Positions 36,332 to 46,036 of a stretch of DNA of 64,000 nucleotides are shown here, piece after piece (the first letter of the stretch is position 1; every line of letters begins with the position of its first letter). This DNA comes from an uncultured Bryobacterales bacterium. Its GTDB lineage: Bacteria > Acidobacteriota > Terriglobia > Bryobacterales > UBA6623. A program made the position numbers and the translations under genes. The notes under the pieces are model-generated. The model did not search any database, was not told the DNA's origin, and saw only the letters and a list, made by a program, of their open reading frames with translations. The stretch is from assembly GCA_951813065.1 (NCBI GenBank), contig CATOTH010000010.1:1-64000 (forward strand), written 5' to 3'.

Positions 36332-37746
36332 ATTGCTCGAACCTCGTTCTCCAACAAGTCTCCGATGACGCGGGCCCCAGTTACTGTGACGTCGGCCGGA
36401 GTCTCCAGCCGTCCTGCGTGCGGGTAGGTCGTCTTGCGATGGTCAAGGCCGAGCTGATGCAGGACCGTCGCGTTCATCTCGGGGACGCTGACGCGATCGA
36501 TGACCGACCTGTAGCCAAAGTCATCCGTCTCGCCATAGATCAAGCCCGGCCGGAATCCGCCGCCAGCGAACCAGATGGTGAATGCGTTGCGGTTGTGGTC
36601 GCGGCCGTTGTTTCGCTGCGTCGTCGGCAAGCGGCCAAACTCGCCGGCCCACATCACAATGGTTTCGTCGAGCATGCCTCTTTGGTCCAGGTCTTTCACC
36701 AGCGCGGCGGCTCCCTGGTCTGTTGCCGTCGAGATTTGTGGCATCCGTTCGTCAAGCTTGTCGTGGTGATCCCACGGCTGGCCCGGACTCGTCGTTACCT
36801 GCACGAACCGCACGCCGGCCTCGACCAGCCTCCTCGCCATGAGGCAACGCAGCCCGTACGGGCCTCGGACCTTGTCGTCGACACCGTATAACTTCCTGGT
36901 GGCTGGCGACTCGCTCTCGATGTCGAGGACATCCATCGCCTCGACCTGCATGCGGGCCGCCAGCTCGAAATTTCGGATACGCGACTCGAGTTCGGTCTCG
37001 CCGGGCCGCGCGTCGAGGTGCAGCCGGTTGATCCGCGACAGGTAGTCCAAACCCTGTTCCTGCACACCCGGGGGCAGATCCTCGGCAGGCTTGAGATGGT
37101 GAACGGGCGAGCCGCTCATGTTGAATTCAGTGCCCTGGTAGAGGGCAGGCAAGAATCCGTTGGCCCAGAGCTGTTTTCCGCCGACCGTGTAGCCTTTGGG
37201 GTCGCGCAGGACGACGTACGCGGGCAGGTTCTGGTTTTCCGTGCCCAGCGCGTAGCTGATCCAGGCGCCCATCACCGGCCGACCTGCAAAGATCTTGCAG
37301 GTCAGCAGCATATTCAAGCCCTCGGAGTGGTTGTTGTGCTCCGTGTGCATCGAGCGGATGAAGCAGAGCTTGTCGACGATCTCGGCCTGGTGCGGCAAAA
37401 CTTCCGAGATGTCCATCCCGCACTCGCCGTACTTCTTGAATTCGAACGGCGTCGGCAGCAACGTGTTGGTGTTGCCGGGCTGGTGGATCTCAACGCCGTC
37501 CGGATGGGGTTGCCCGGCGTACTTCGCCAGCATCGGCTTCGGATCGAAGAGATCCATCTGGCTGGGACCGCCGTTCTGGACCAGTTGAATGACGGCTTTC
37601 GCACGGGCAGGGAAGTGGCCTTTGCGGGCACGCAGGTCGTTGTAGATGGGCACCGGCGCGGCTTTGGAAGTCCGAGCCAGCAGATGCGAGAGCGCAATCT
37701 GGCCGAAGCCGAGCGAACTCAGTCCGAGGAGATCGCGGCGGGTCAT
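36328..37746 (-). CDS. DUF1501 domain-containing exported protein
   Basis: About 472 residues, starting at ATG 37746 (MTRRDLLGLSSLGFGQ) with a twin-arginine motif, so it is probably exported folded by Tat. DUF1501 proteins have an alkaline-phosphatase/sulfatase-like fold: AVIQLVQNGGPSQMDLFDPKP, RSMHTEHNNHSEGLNML, VVLRDPKG and the C-terminal WAGEFGRLPTTQ motif near GRDHNRNAF. The activity is not established. The stop overlaps the start of the cytochrome/DUF1549/DUF1553 gene (ATGA), so the two are translationally coupled and presumably form one complex or pathway. Confidence 0.93.
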   Translation of the reverse strand: MTRRDLLGLSSLGFGQIALSHLLARTSKAAPVPIYNDLRARKGHFPARAKAVIQLVQNGGPSQMDLFDPKPMLAKYAGQPHPDGVEIHQPGNTNTLLPTPFEFKKYGECGMDISEVLPHQAEIVDKLCFIRSMHTEHNNHSEGLNMLLTCKIFAGRPVMGAWISYALGTENQNLPAYVVLRDPKGYTVGGKQLWANGFLPALYQGTEFNMSGSPVHHLKPAEDLPPGVQEQGLDYLSRINRLHLDARPGETELESRIRNFELAARMQVEAMDVLDIESESPATRKLYGVDDKVRGPYGLRCLMARRLVEAGVRFVQVTTSPGQPWDHHDKLDERMPQISTATDQGAAALVKDLDQRGMLDETIVMWAGEFGRLPTTQRNNGRDHNRNAFTIWFAGGGFRPGLIYGETDDFGYRSVIDRVSVPEMNATVLHQLGLDHRKTTYPHAGRLETPADVTVTGARVIGDLLENEVRAI

Positions 37747-37964
37747 TGGTAGACCGACTCCGTTTAACACAAGTTGTTCGTTAGGTTAGGCCAATTGAAG
37801 TTGGCGCGCAATTCCCAACATGCTACTGGCATATGAGTTGTCCCGGCTTCAGTGCAAGGGGTTTCCGGCGTCCACGCAACCGGAGATGGCGCTTGCGGGT
37901 TCTTCCGGGGCTTGTCGTAGGATCGATCAAACGACAGTTGACGCTTTGCGGTATCAGGCTTAGG

Positions 37965-38708
37965 ATGGGCTTGGTGCCAGACAGATTGCACTCTCCTGCG
38001 ATTGTTGCAATATCCTTTTCCCTTGCCCTTTCAGTGCCTGAGCCCGCCCGCTCAATCGATTTGACGTGCGGTGCTTGCTGGGACCATTGCGCTCGCACGA
38101 CCAAGAGCTTCGCAAGAGACTGGAGCGAGATCGGTTCGAAGGAGCGTCACGGGCGCTGGGTTCGTCAGTGGCAGTGCTACGAAGAACAGTGTGGTGCGTG
38201 TATCAACGGGAAGTACGTTAGGTATACCGGCGGCTATCAGATTGAGGATCCCGCGAACCCTGGTGTCCACGTCCATCCACTGCCACACATCTACGGGACG
38301 GGAGGCTTCTCGCCTCCCGATATACGAGAAGGAGATGTGTATCTTGACGGCAAGCTGGCGAAGCGTGTCACACCGAATCGTGCCTGGTGGCGACCCTACA
38401 TTCGATTCCGTGTGTGTTCGGTAGAACCGACGGAGTGCCGGCGTAATGCATGCGTGGAGTTTGCGAAGCACAAGGAAGAGTGCGGGGGATTGGAAGACCA
38501 GGTCGATTGCGTCGTGAGTGGCGAAATCCGTCTTCTCGCCATGAGTAGGGCCTGTGTAGCCAAGGGAGAGGCTGGCGTCATCCGCATCGAGACTGCCGAG
38601 GAGGCTGCCGAGCACCGTCGAATGCATAAGGGGTTGCCTGGGGAGGGGTCGATGCTGGGAAAAGTGCCCTTTCATGGCAGTAAGGGCGGAACGGAAATCG
38701 TGGAATGA
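37965..38708 (+). CDS. Cysteine-rich exported hypothetical protein
   Basis: About 248 residues from ATG 37965; the frame is open back to 37833 but that part is arginine-rich and unlikely. A hydrophobic N-terminal stretch (SPAIVAISFSLALSVPEPARS) looks like a signal peptide. Thereafter 11 or more cysteines are spread over 150 residues (CGACWDHC, CYEEQCGAC, CSVEPTEC, CGGLEDQVDC), suggesting disulfide bonding outside the cytoplasm. No named domain recognised. It is divergent from the DUF1501 gene. Confidence 0.6.
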   Translation: MGLVPDRLHSPAIVAISFSLALSVPEPARSIDLTCGACWDHCARTTKSFARDWSEIGSKERHGRWVRQWQCYEEQCGACINGKYVRYTGGYQIEDPANPGVHVHPLPHIYGTGGFSPPDIREGDVYLDGKLAKRVTPNRAWWRPYIRFRVCSVEPTECRRNACVEFAKHKEECGGLEDQVDCVVSGEIRLLAMSRACVAKGEAGVIRIETAEEAAEHRRMHKGLPGEGSMLGKVPFHGSKGGTEIVE

Positions 38709-39265
38709 CAATCAACTGTACGATGATGTCGGCGGTTGTTGCGGGTTTGTTCGCTGATGGCCGTTTCAGCAAGCGTACAAAGTGTGGGGGGGGAGCACGA
38801 CCCGCATCGTCCCGGAGGGCTCAGGATTCAGAGCGTCTTGACGATTGCGACGGCAAGAATTGTCGCCGCTAGGTCATCTCTCTGCGGTCGAAGAGGGGGC
38901 TCGGGGAAGGGTGGGATTATGTTTTCTTATCGGCCGTCCCCAGAACGAATCGCTTGTTTCGGCTCATGAGAGCACGAAGGAGATTCTGGATTGCCCATTG
39001 CGACCAACGTCGTGGATGAAGATGACATCGACGGATTGGTCGAGAAGATCAAGGAAGAGCGTTTCTCTTCGATCAAGCCTGACAGGCTCAAAAGGCCCCA
39101 GATTCCGCCAGCTTGCGGCCGTTGCTGCCGCAGACCCAGGAGACTCACCTCTCCCCGACCTCCACGCAGCCGCAGCATGGTCGATGTGGGTCAGTGCCAG
39201 CACGAACTCAAGAGGTGGCCCGGGCGCAACTGCCGTTGTATTCCGTTAGAGACGGTGCCAAGCCA
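38709..39265 (+). pseudogene. Remnant coding sequence, no intact gene
   Basis: About 38985-39110 encodes LPIATNVVDEDDIDGLVEKIKEERFSSIKPDRLKRPQIPP, which has amino-acid composition and pattern of a real protein C-terminal region. In another frame 39100-39249 reads LAAVAAADPGDSPLPDLHAAAAW. Neither frame can be extended into a full gene. It may be a frameshifted remnant that once accompanied the neighbouring NTPase operon, but that is a guess. Confidence 0.35.
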
Positions 39266-40348
39266 TCACGAAGCGGCCAGAACCCGCACGGCGCTACCGC
39301 TAAGCAGATTAAGGTGCGCGAGATCGTTTCGCCATCCGTTTAGTCGCCGTACCCGACGCTGCACCGAGTCATCGAATCCGGGACGGTGGATCATGCCGGT
39401 CAATCCGCCAATGTCCAAATCCAATGGGTCGATGGCGTTTCCCTCGGATTCCAAATACGTTGCGAGTTGCGCATAGTGTTCCCTGATGATCTCAAGTCGA
39501 AACCGATCTATGGCTGGGAGCATCACCGATGCCTGCGCGCTCCAGACTCGTCGGCGGATTTCGCGCGGTGGGTGATCCAGGGCCGCGAGAACTGCGTTCC
39601 GCGAGCCGTTTCCCGAGGCCGTGCCAACCCCCCAACCGACTGGAGTGTCGGTGGTCCATCCCTTGTCCCGCGCGACAGACCTTAGCATAGGAACTGGGTC
39701 GAGAATCACGTCGTGCTGTTCGTCGAGCAATCGCTCCGCTGTCTCTAGGTCCCAGGTCGCCACCCGTGCCACGGCGGTCGCGAGCAGGGAATGCATGGTG
39801 GGGGAAAGGTCCCGCTGACCCAATCGCTCGTATGACAGAAATAGCAGATCCATCTCGTCGACCACATCACGCCAATCATGCGTCGTCAGCGTTACGTCTC
39901 GCTCCGGTGGATCGGCAGGGGGGCTGCCTGCTAGGACCACGACGAACAGCGTGCGCTCGAATTCTCTGACGCTACGGCTGGCTTGGGCGTAATCGACAAG
40001 GAATTGCTTCCAATTGGACCAGTCGTCTGGGTCTAGGGCATCGAGGCCATCGACCCAAATCAGGCGGCCTTGGAACTCGTGCTGGTCGCAGAGATCCAGA
40101 GGCCTAGGGCCCCACTCGGTTGAGAGTTGCGGGACAAACCGGTCACGAAGGCAATCGAACGGAAGCCTCGCTGACTCCGGGCGGAACACCGTGCATTGCA
40201 GGGACCCATGCAAGAGCGCCAGGACCTGCTCCCTAAAACCAGCCAGCTTGCTCCCCGGAAACCGCACTACAACGCTGACCCCTTCCCTCAACGAGCGTTC
40301 GACTCGTCGCAGGAATCTGGCGGGGCCAGGCAGCAACCACAGATTCAT
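39266..40348 (-). CDS. Partner protein of the large NTPase, degenerate P-loop-like (unassigned)
   Basis: About 360 residues from ATG 40348 (MNLWLLPGPARFLRRVERSLREG). The start codon overlaps the stop of the large upstream gene as TGATG (40346-40350), so translation is coupled. The pattern hints at a P-loop fold: an N-terminal helix, then VSVVVRFPGSKLAGF in the place of a Walker A (no GK[ST]), a strand with acidic residues GRLIWVDGLDAL in the Walker B position, and LFVVVLAG further on. The C-terminal third is helical (RFRLEIIREHYAQLATYLESEGNAID, DLDIGGL, RRLNGWRNDLAHL). I do not recognise the family. Its coupling to the NTPase points to a subunit or cognate partner. Confidence 0.7.
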   Translation of the reverse strand: MNLWLLPGPARFLRRVERSLREGVSVVVRFPGSKLAGFREQVLALLHGSLQCTVFRPESARLPFDCLRDRFVPQLSTEWGPRPLDLCDQHEFQGRLIWVDGLDALDPDDWSNWKQFLVDYAQASRSVREFERTLFVVVLAGSPPADPPERDVTLTTHDWRDVVDEMDLLFLSYERLGQRDLSPTMHSLLATAVARVATWDLETAERLLDEQHDVILDPVPMLRSVARDKGWTTDTPVGWGVGTASGNGSRNAVLAALDHPPREIRRRVWSAQASVMLPAIDRFRLEIIREHYAQLATYLESEGNAIDPLDLDIGGLTGMIHRPGFDDSVQRRVRRLNGWRNDLAHLNLLSGSAVRVLAAS

Positions 40349-43300
40349 CACTCTGGATTCTCGGGTTTGAGCAGTCGCTTGACCAGCGGATTGAAGGTCC
40401 AACCGTCCGACCCCATCCGCTCCAGCAGTCCCAGGCGCTCACCCCATTCGACACGCCGCTGCAATTCCTCGTAGTCCAGGTCGTGCTCACCCCCGACCAA
40501 TTCGACACTTGCTTCGTCGAACGGATCGTCCGCGTCAGCGAGCTTCGAGAACATTCTCTCGACCCCCTCGGACAGGCCAAACTCTTGCCGTATCCACGTC
40601 TGGGCATGCCTTTGAATTGACTTGTAGGTTTTCTCCATTTGGGTCAACCATGGCCTAGTCTCTATCCTCTTGTTTGCTCTAAAGTGTTCGAGCGCACGCG
40701 GCCACCTGCCCGTGGTCTCGATAAGCTTTGACACATGGTGGTCATCAGCCGTGGCATCGATATCGTCGAGCCAACGGCGCAGGAACGTGTCGTCACTCGG
40801 GCCCAAGCCAATCCAATCCACGCCGGACAGGTCGGATTTGGAGTCGTTTAGTACCTTCCAGAGTCTCTCCGGTTCTGCGATGAATGCGACGCGGCTCCAC
40901 CATCTCCCGCCTCCAGCTTTCTTCCTCAGAATCCCGTGCGCGCGCGCCAGCCAATTTGCGTCCCAATCGATGTCCGACGGCAGGAGGTAGACGGTCACCT
41001 CATTCCGGGCCGGTCGCTGCTCCTTCAGTTGCGCCTCAAAGTCAGCTATGTCGCCAACAGGCGCGAGTTGTTGGAACAACTTGCCCCCAATCCGTTGCGA
41101 CAGGAATTCCTGCACTCTATCGAGCCCCGCGGCGTTGCAGCCCGAGATTACGGCCACACCACCCTTCCGCAGGTCGGATTCCTGCAAATATGTGAGGGGA
41201 CCGCGTCTTGTCCTCGACGGTACATCCTCGGGGTATCGCGCTCGAAACGACTTGGCTTCAAACACCGTTGCCAGTTTCCGCGGCCTGATCAGTGCATTCT
41301 CGATGTCCTGACTGTTGCCGAGGAGCAGGAGTATGTTGGGATTCCGAAGCGTGTATCGGTGCTGATCAAGCTCCTGTAGTACACCCAAGCCTTCCATCTC
41401 ATGCAGCAGCATGTTGAACTCCACGTCCGGAAGTGCATCGAAGCCTTTCGGCCACCAATCCTGAGCCTTTTCCAGTAACGCACCTCGGCCAATCCCTTGG
41501 CTGAGATCGCCTTCGTGCAACTCAAACGCCAACGCGTACGCGATCACCTCGTAACGTGGGTCGAGTTGCAAGGTGAGGAGAAAGCGCTCGCGAATCGCGC
41601 TCCGAAGTTCGCGACTCGCGTAGGCGCCATCGATGTCATCGTCATCGATTTCATAAGGAAAGGTCTTCGAGGAGTCGCGCAGCCGACGCACGAGTGCAGC
41701 GCCATAGAGCTGAATCAGTGACGGATAGTAGTTGGTTTGCGCCAGCACTCTTGTGCTCAGGTCGTGACGTTTGAACCGGCAACCGATCGCCCGCAGCGGT
41801 TCCCGTACCAGCGCCTGCGCCTCTTTCCATTCTCCGTTGGACAGCATCGCGCCGACACGAATCGGATCACCAAGATGGGCTAATGGGTGATTCGCCTGCT
41901 GGGTCGTGCGGAGCACATTGTGCAGGCCCGCAAAGACGACTTTGAACCGCCGCTCCGTTTCGTCCATCAGCAACTTGAGACGGGCTGATTCTCTGAAGTC
42001 CGTCTCCGCGTCCCGATTCAGAAACATATCAGCCTCATCCAAGAGCAGTAGTATCCTGCGGTCCTTCTGCTCATCCAGCCATTTGCGGATCCGGTCTAAG
42101 AACGCCTTGACCTGTCTGTTTGCTCCGGGATCCAATTCCGGCCGTCCCATGTCCGTCAGGTTGAGACGGCGCAGCTCGCGCTGCAACAGGGGCCAAATGT
42201 CGCTCGGCCCCAATTGATCGCCAATCTCGTTGGCCTTCAGATCGATCCACTTGGCAACGCGCGTCTGCGGTGTGCCAGAACGATTGAAGTCGCGCTCAAC
42301 GCTCCGCAACAGCGCCGTCTTGCCGAGCTGACGCCCTCCGTAGATGAAGCATGCTCCTGATTGGTCCATGACCGCCTGTCGTTCTCGTTTCCGACCGTAG
42401 AACAGTTCCGGCGGTACGACACCGGACGTTGTTGCATATGGCTCCACGGAACTGAACGGAAGCGAACAATGAAACAATGCTGCCAGTCGACCTGCTGGAC
42501 GGGTGGCCAAGAACAGCATGAGCACCTCGTCCACCACTAGGAATAGTCGGTGCGTCTGGACCGCCCGGGCACGTAGTTTCTCCCTGCTGGCACCCAAGCA
42601 TCCGAAGTGCAGAACCACGGTGGGCACTAGCCCGCCATCCTCCAGTGGCCTGAGAATCGCCTCGTCGGCTGGCCTATCCCAGTTCAATAACACACGATAC
42701 TGGCCCGCGGCCTCCGAACCGAATTGACGTGACGGACAAACGGCACGGTCTTCCAACAACGCCGTCTTAACGGTCGCGCACGGCCACCCACGTCCAAGCT
42801 GGTCAGCCGAGATGTCAACCACCTTGAATCCGAGGTGGCGAAACAGGTGACTCAGGGTCTTCCTCTCAAGGCGTCTTGCTCGTTCCACCCCGTACCAAGC
42901 GTCCAGCAGGCTGGCAGCACCGCTTACCTCTGCTTCCGCCAGATGTTTGAAAGTGAGGTTAGCGATGCCTTCTCGGTGCACTATGCGCCGTCTGATCTCT
43001 GGTCGGGTCATGTCCGCTGCTTCACGTTCGACTTCCTTCACAATTGCCAAGAAATCCCGGAACGGGTCGTCCTCCACTGGCGGGGGCACAACAGACTCGC
43101 CCGCTTCAAGGCGAGCGATCTGCTCGTTGGCCGTCAAGAGGTCACCCGCTTCTATTGCGCTCACTACGACCGACCTCGCATCGTCATCCACTGTGCGCGT
43201 GGGCACGCTTTGCAATCGGGTCCGCGCCCTCGCGACGCTTTCCTTGCGGGTGGCCTCGATCATGCGATTGATCTCGGAGAGCATCGAAATTGCATCAGCC

Positions 43301-45816
43301 AAGCCCTCCAGCCCATCGGGTGTCGGATGCTCAGGGAGCGCTGTCAACTCCATCTTGCGCATCGCGGAAAGCTTGGCAGAAAGGTCCTGGCGCTGGTCTG
43401 CGTCGATCTGTCCGCGGCAAAACGCGTGTTCAACCTGGCTCTCGCGGGCTGCCAACGTCTTCCTCAGATCCCTTTGTTGCCGATCAACGTTTTCTAGGAG
43501 AGCTTCACGGAGTTGGTCGAATTCCGAGGTGTCTTCGGTAGTGATGAGATCTAGGGTGAGACGGGCGCCAACCAAGTCTCCCCGATCCAGCCGGGCGTCG
43601 AATGCGGTGCGCAACGAGTCCGCGTGGGAGTCGCTATTTAGCAATATCGCCAGTACGCGAGCGGCCGAACAGCGAGGGTTGAATCTGGCGTCGAGATCCA
43701 AATCCGTCACAAACGCCAGATCACGCGATCGAATGACGGTGGGGTGTTCGCTGGAATCACTGCGATCGTTCTCGCCATCGAGAATCTCCCGCAGTTCGTT
43801 GACAGCCGTCTGGGCTTGTCTCAGAGTCGCCAACAAGGCTACGGACATCTCTCCATTGAGAGCACCTTCAATCGCATCGGCAGCGTCAGAACTACACCTA
43901 CCGAGATCACCCCGAAATGCAGTAATCCGCTGACCCAAGAAATCAGTTGGAGGGGGCTTCGTGTCCATTAGGCGCTGCCATTCGGCACCGAACTCACGAG
44001 TTGCCTGCACGTCGTTCCACAATTGCTTGAGCGCCAAGCCCTCGATCCGATTACTCTTGCTTCCGCGGTCGGTTCTTCGGACTAGGTCATAGAACAGCTT
44101 GCGATCAGAGATCTGTCTACAGATCTCCTCGACGCGGTCCTTGGCGGCATCCTCGTCCCGGGAAAGGAGTTCGCATAACTCCTTCAAACATCCGTCGTCA
44201 CGCAACAGGTCATGCCATACGCGATCCGCCCCTGAGAAGACGTTACGCTTTGCTTGCGCCCGACTCTGCCAGTCGCTTAGACGCTTAACAAAGGATTTGA
44301 ATGCTTCCTGCCAGGTGCCGCTGGGCGTAGCCTTGAATGTCGAGGCGCTGAGTCGAACGCCCCGCTGGCGCAACCATTCCCCTTGTTGTGCGACGGTCCT
44401 CGCTAACTCTTTCATTGGTGTCAAGCCATCCACGAAGCTGACGCGATCGAGCAGTGACGCGGCACCCGTGGAGGGTGCGAACAATGCGGGTCTCAACGAG
44501 GCGCAGAACAGCAACACGTTGACGGCATCCCTTTCGTGGGCCCCCCAGTCGTCGGATAACAGATCATCAGGATTGATATCGCTAATGAGGTCGCTAAGCG
44601 CGTTCACGACCTCTCCATGGTCGGCACTTATGTGCCTCGCGAGCGTCGATGCCGCAATCACTTTTGCGAGTTCGGCTAGACTGGCGCAGTTAGAGCCTCG
44701 TTGGAGCCGAGCAACGTGGCAGGCGATGCCGGGGCGCCCAATTTCCAGAAAGCGCCATATGGAACGCAGGGCCGAGGCTTTCACGAGGGGCGACTCGTCA
44801 TCGTCGAATTCCCCGTCGACCTCTTCAACCGGTTCGGACTCAGCGCTCTCGACTACCCCTGCAGCTCCCAGACTCTCAACACTGTCCGTCCCCGTTCTAG
44901 GAGTGTAGTTCCCTGCCTCCCCTGCACCTTCTGACGCTGGTTCGCGTTCAGCTGTGTCGGTCCCGGTCTCGGTCTCAGATCCATCGGCTGCTGCAGCATG
45001 TTGGTACTTAGCAGTGGATTCTTCTACCGCGCTCTGCGCGTTATCCACGGCTGCCTGCTTGTCAGCGGAGTCAGCGCCATCCTCGCCGCCAACTGTAGCC
45101 TCCTGCCTCGGCGGTTCCCGATCGCCTTCGTGGTCAGGGGGATTCTCAACACGAGACTCTTGGCCATCTCGTCTGTAGTCCTCAGTCGGATCGAAGCTGT
45201 TTCCGAAAGGGCCAGCGACAGAGAAGACCCGGTCACGTGCATTTCGCATCTCTTTGACCACCTCGGCGATCTTGCCTTGGAGCTCTACTTCACGATCTTC
45301 CGCGCTGATGCGGTCCCCTAGCCCACGAGCATCCCTTAGCTGCTTCTTGACCTCCTCCAACTTCTTGTCAAGATCGGCTTTGCGGTCACGCGTGGAACTC
45401 CAGTATTCGAGTGCTTCGGTCAACTCGCGTTTAGCGCGTGCAACGTCCTCTCGGAGCGCTTCAATCGTCTGGTCGCCATCAATCGGGTAGGCCAACCTCC
45501 ACTGCGCATGTATTTGCTCCGCGCACTGTCCTATAGGCGATTGACTAAATTTGCCGGCGGTCGCCGTCATTCGCTGAGCAAAGCCCCTCAGCAAACTCTC
45601 GTGGTCCTCCCTCCATAAGGCGCTGGCTAAGGAGCCTCGGAGTTTCCCCAGGGTGGCCGTCTGAAGCTGTAAGTCGTTCAGGTACTCCAACTGCCTAGGG
45701 TCGGCGGCGAGTTTGCTGGCGATTTCAGAAATCGCTCGGCAGCTCTCTTTCCACTCTTGAATGATGTCTTCGCTGGCCATCTCTATCCGCCCGTCGGACT
45801 CTTTCGTCTTTGGCAT
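40348..45816 (-). CDS. 1822-residue coiled-coil P-loop NTPase, candidate defence-type protein
   Basis: Exceptionally long single frame. Residues about 1-115 are helical; about 115-195 are a predicted coiled coil (REDVARAKRELTEALEYW, KLEEVKKQLRDARG); about 200-345 are acidic low-complexity sequence; about 350-1110 are helical and unassigned. The NTPase core has Walker A GGRQLGKTAL at about 1160, following ELFYGRKRERQAV, and Walker B RRILLLLDEADMF at about 1253, with FKVVFAGLHNVLRTT as a sensor-like strand. The region after it is helical and winged-helix-like, a second alpha-beta region follows, and the tail LDYEELQRRVEWGERLGLLER resembles a winged helix. This order recalls STAND/AAA signal-sensing NTPases. 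No named system was recognised. The stop is coupled to the next gene. Confidence 0.75.
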   Translation of the reverse strand: MPKTKESDGRIEMASEDIIQEWKESCRAISEIASKLAADPRQLEYLNDLQLQTATLGKLRGSLASALWREDHESLLRGFAQRMTATAGKFSQSPIGQCAEQIHAQWRLAYPIDGDQTIEALREDVARAKRELTEALEYWSSTRDRKADLDKKLEEVKKQLRDARGLGDRISAEDREVELQGKIAEVVKEMRNARDRVFSVAGPFGNSFDPTEDYRRDGQESRVENPPDHEGDREPPRQEATVGGEDGADSADKQAAVDNAQSAVEESTAKYQHAAAADGSETETGTDTAEREPASEGAGEAGNYTPRTGTDSVESLGAAGVVESAESEPVEEVDGEFDDDESPLVKASALRSIWRFLEIGRPGIACHVARLQRGSNCASLAELAKVIAASTLARHISADHGEVVNALSDLISDINPDDLLSDDWGAHERDAVNVLLFCASLRPALFAPSTGAASLLDRVSFVDGLTPMKELARTVAQQGEWLRQRGVRLSASTFKATPSGTWQEAFKSFVKRLSDWQSRAQAKRNVFSGADRVWHDLLRDDGCLKELCELLSRDEDAAKDRVEEICRQISDRKLFYDLVRRTDRGSKSNRIEGLALKQLWNDVQATREFGAEWQRLMDTKPPPTDFLGQRITAFRGDLGRCSSDAADAIEGALNGEMSVALLATLRQAQTAVNELREILDGENDRSDSSEHPTVIRSRDLAFVTDLDLDARFNPRCSAARVLAILLNSDSHADSLRTAFDARLDRGDLVGARLTLDLITTEDTSEFDQLREALLENVDRQQRDLRKTLAARESQVEHAFCRGQIDADQRQDLSAKLSAMRKMELTALPEHPTPDGLEGLADAISMLSEINRMIEATRKESVARARTRLQSVPTRTVDDDARSVVVSAIEAGDLLTANEQIARLEAGESVVPPPVEDDPFRDFLAIVKEVEREAADMTRPEIRRRIVHREGIANLTFKHLAEAEVSGAASLLDAWYGVERARRLERKTLSHLFRHLGFKVVDISADQLGRGWPCATVKTALLEDRAVCPSRQFGSEAAGQYRVLLNWDRPADEAILRPLEDGGLVPTVVLHFGCLGASREKLRARAVQTHRLFLVVDEVLMLFLATRPAGRLAALFHCSLPFSSVEPYATTSGVVPPELFYGRKRERQAVMDQSGACFIYGGRQLGKTALLRSVERDFNRSGTPQTRVAKWIDLKANEIGDQLGPSDIWPLLQRELRRLNLTDMGRPELDPGANRQVKAFLDRIRKWLDEQKDRRILLLLDEADMFLNRDAETDFRESARLKLLMDETERRFKVVFAGLHNVLRTTQQANHPLAHLGDPIRVGAMLSNGEWKEAQALVREPLRAIGCRFKRHDLSTRVLAQTNYYPSLIQLYGAALVRRLRDSSKTFPYEIDDDDIDGAYASRELRSAIRERFLLTLQLDPRYEVIAYALAFELHEGDLSQGIGRGALLEKAQDWWPKGFDALPDVEFNMLLHEMEGLGVLQELDQHRYTLRNPNILLLLGNSQDIENALIRPRKLATVFEAKSFRARYPEDVPSRTRRGPLTYLQESDLRKGGVAVISGCNAAGLDRVQEFLSQRIGGKLFQQLAPVGDIADFEAQLKEQRPARNEVTVYLLPSDIDWDANWLARAHGILRKKAGGGRWWSRVAFIAEPERLWKVLNDSKSDLSGVDWIGLGPSDDTFLRRWLDDIDATADDHHVSKLIETTGRWPRALEHFRANKRIETRPWLTQMEKTYKSIQRHAQTWIRQEFGLSEGVERMFSKLADADDPFDEASVELVGGEHDLDYEELQRRVEWGERLGLLERMGSDGWTFNPLVKRLLKPENPE

Positions 45817-45828
45817 CCTCGTCCCCCA

Positions 45829-45966
45829 TTAGCCCATTGAGTAATCGTTCAAGCTCCAAACTGTCGACAGCCCCTCGCAGGGGGGCACTGAAGATTGCCG
45901 CCACCGCCCGAGTTCGTCGGATTCCACTACGATTTCCCACTCCTTGTACTTGGGGTGTTCCAGTTA
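45829..45966 (-). pseudogene. Short remnant frame upstream of the NTPase gene
   Basis: On the minus strand this frame opens after a TAA (45963-45965) and reads LEHPKYKEWEIVVESDELGRWRQSS, then ends in a TAA 10 bases before the NTPase start. The composition looks coding and could be the C-terminus of a third gene whose 5' part was removed when the IS21-type element remnant arrived. Without homologues this is an inference. Confidence 0.4.
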
Positions 45967-46036
45967 TTCTGGCAGGTTTGTTCCGGGAATCCTGGTCCAC
46001 CCAGAGAACGGTCCGGAGAAGGGCTGGGAAGGCGAT

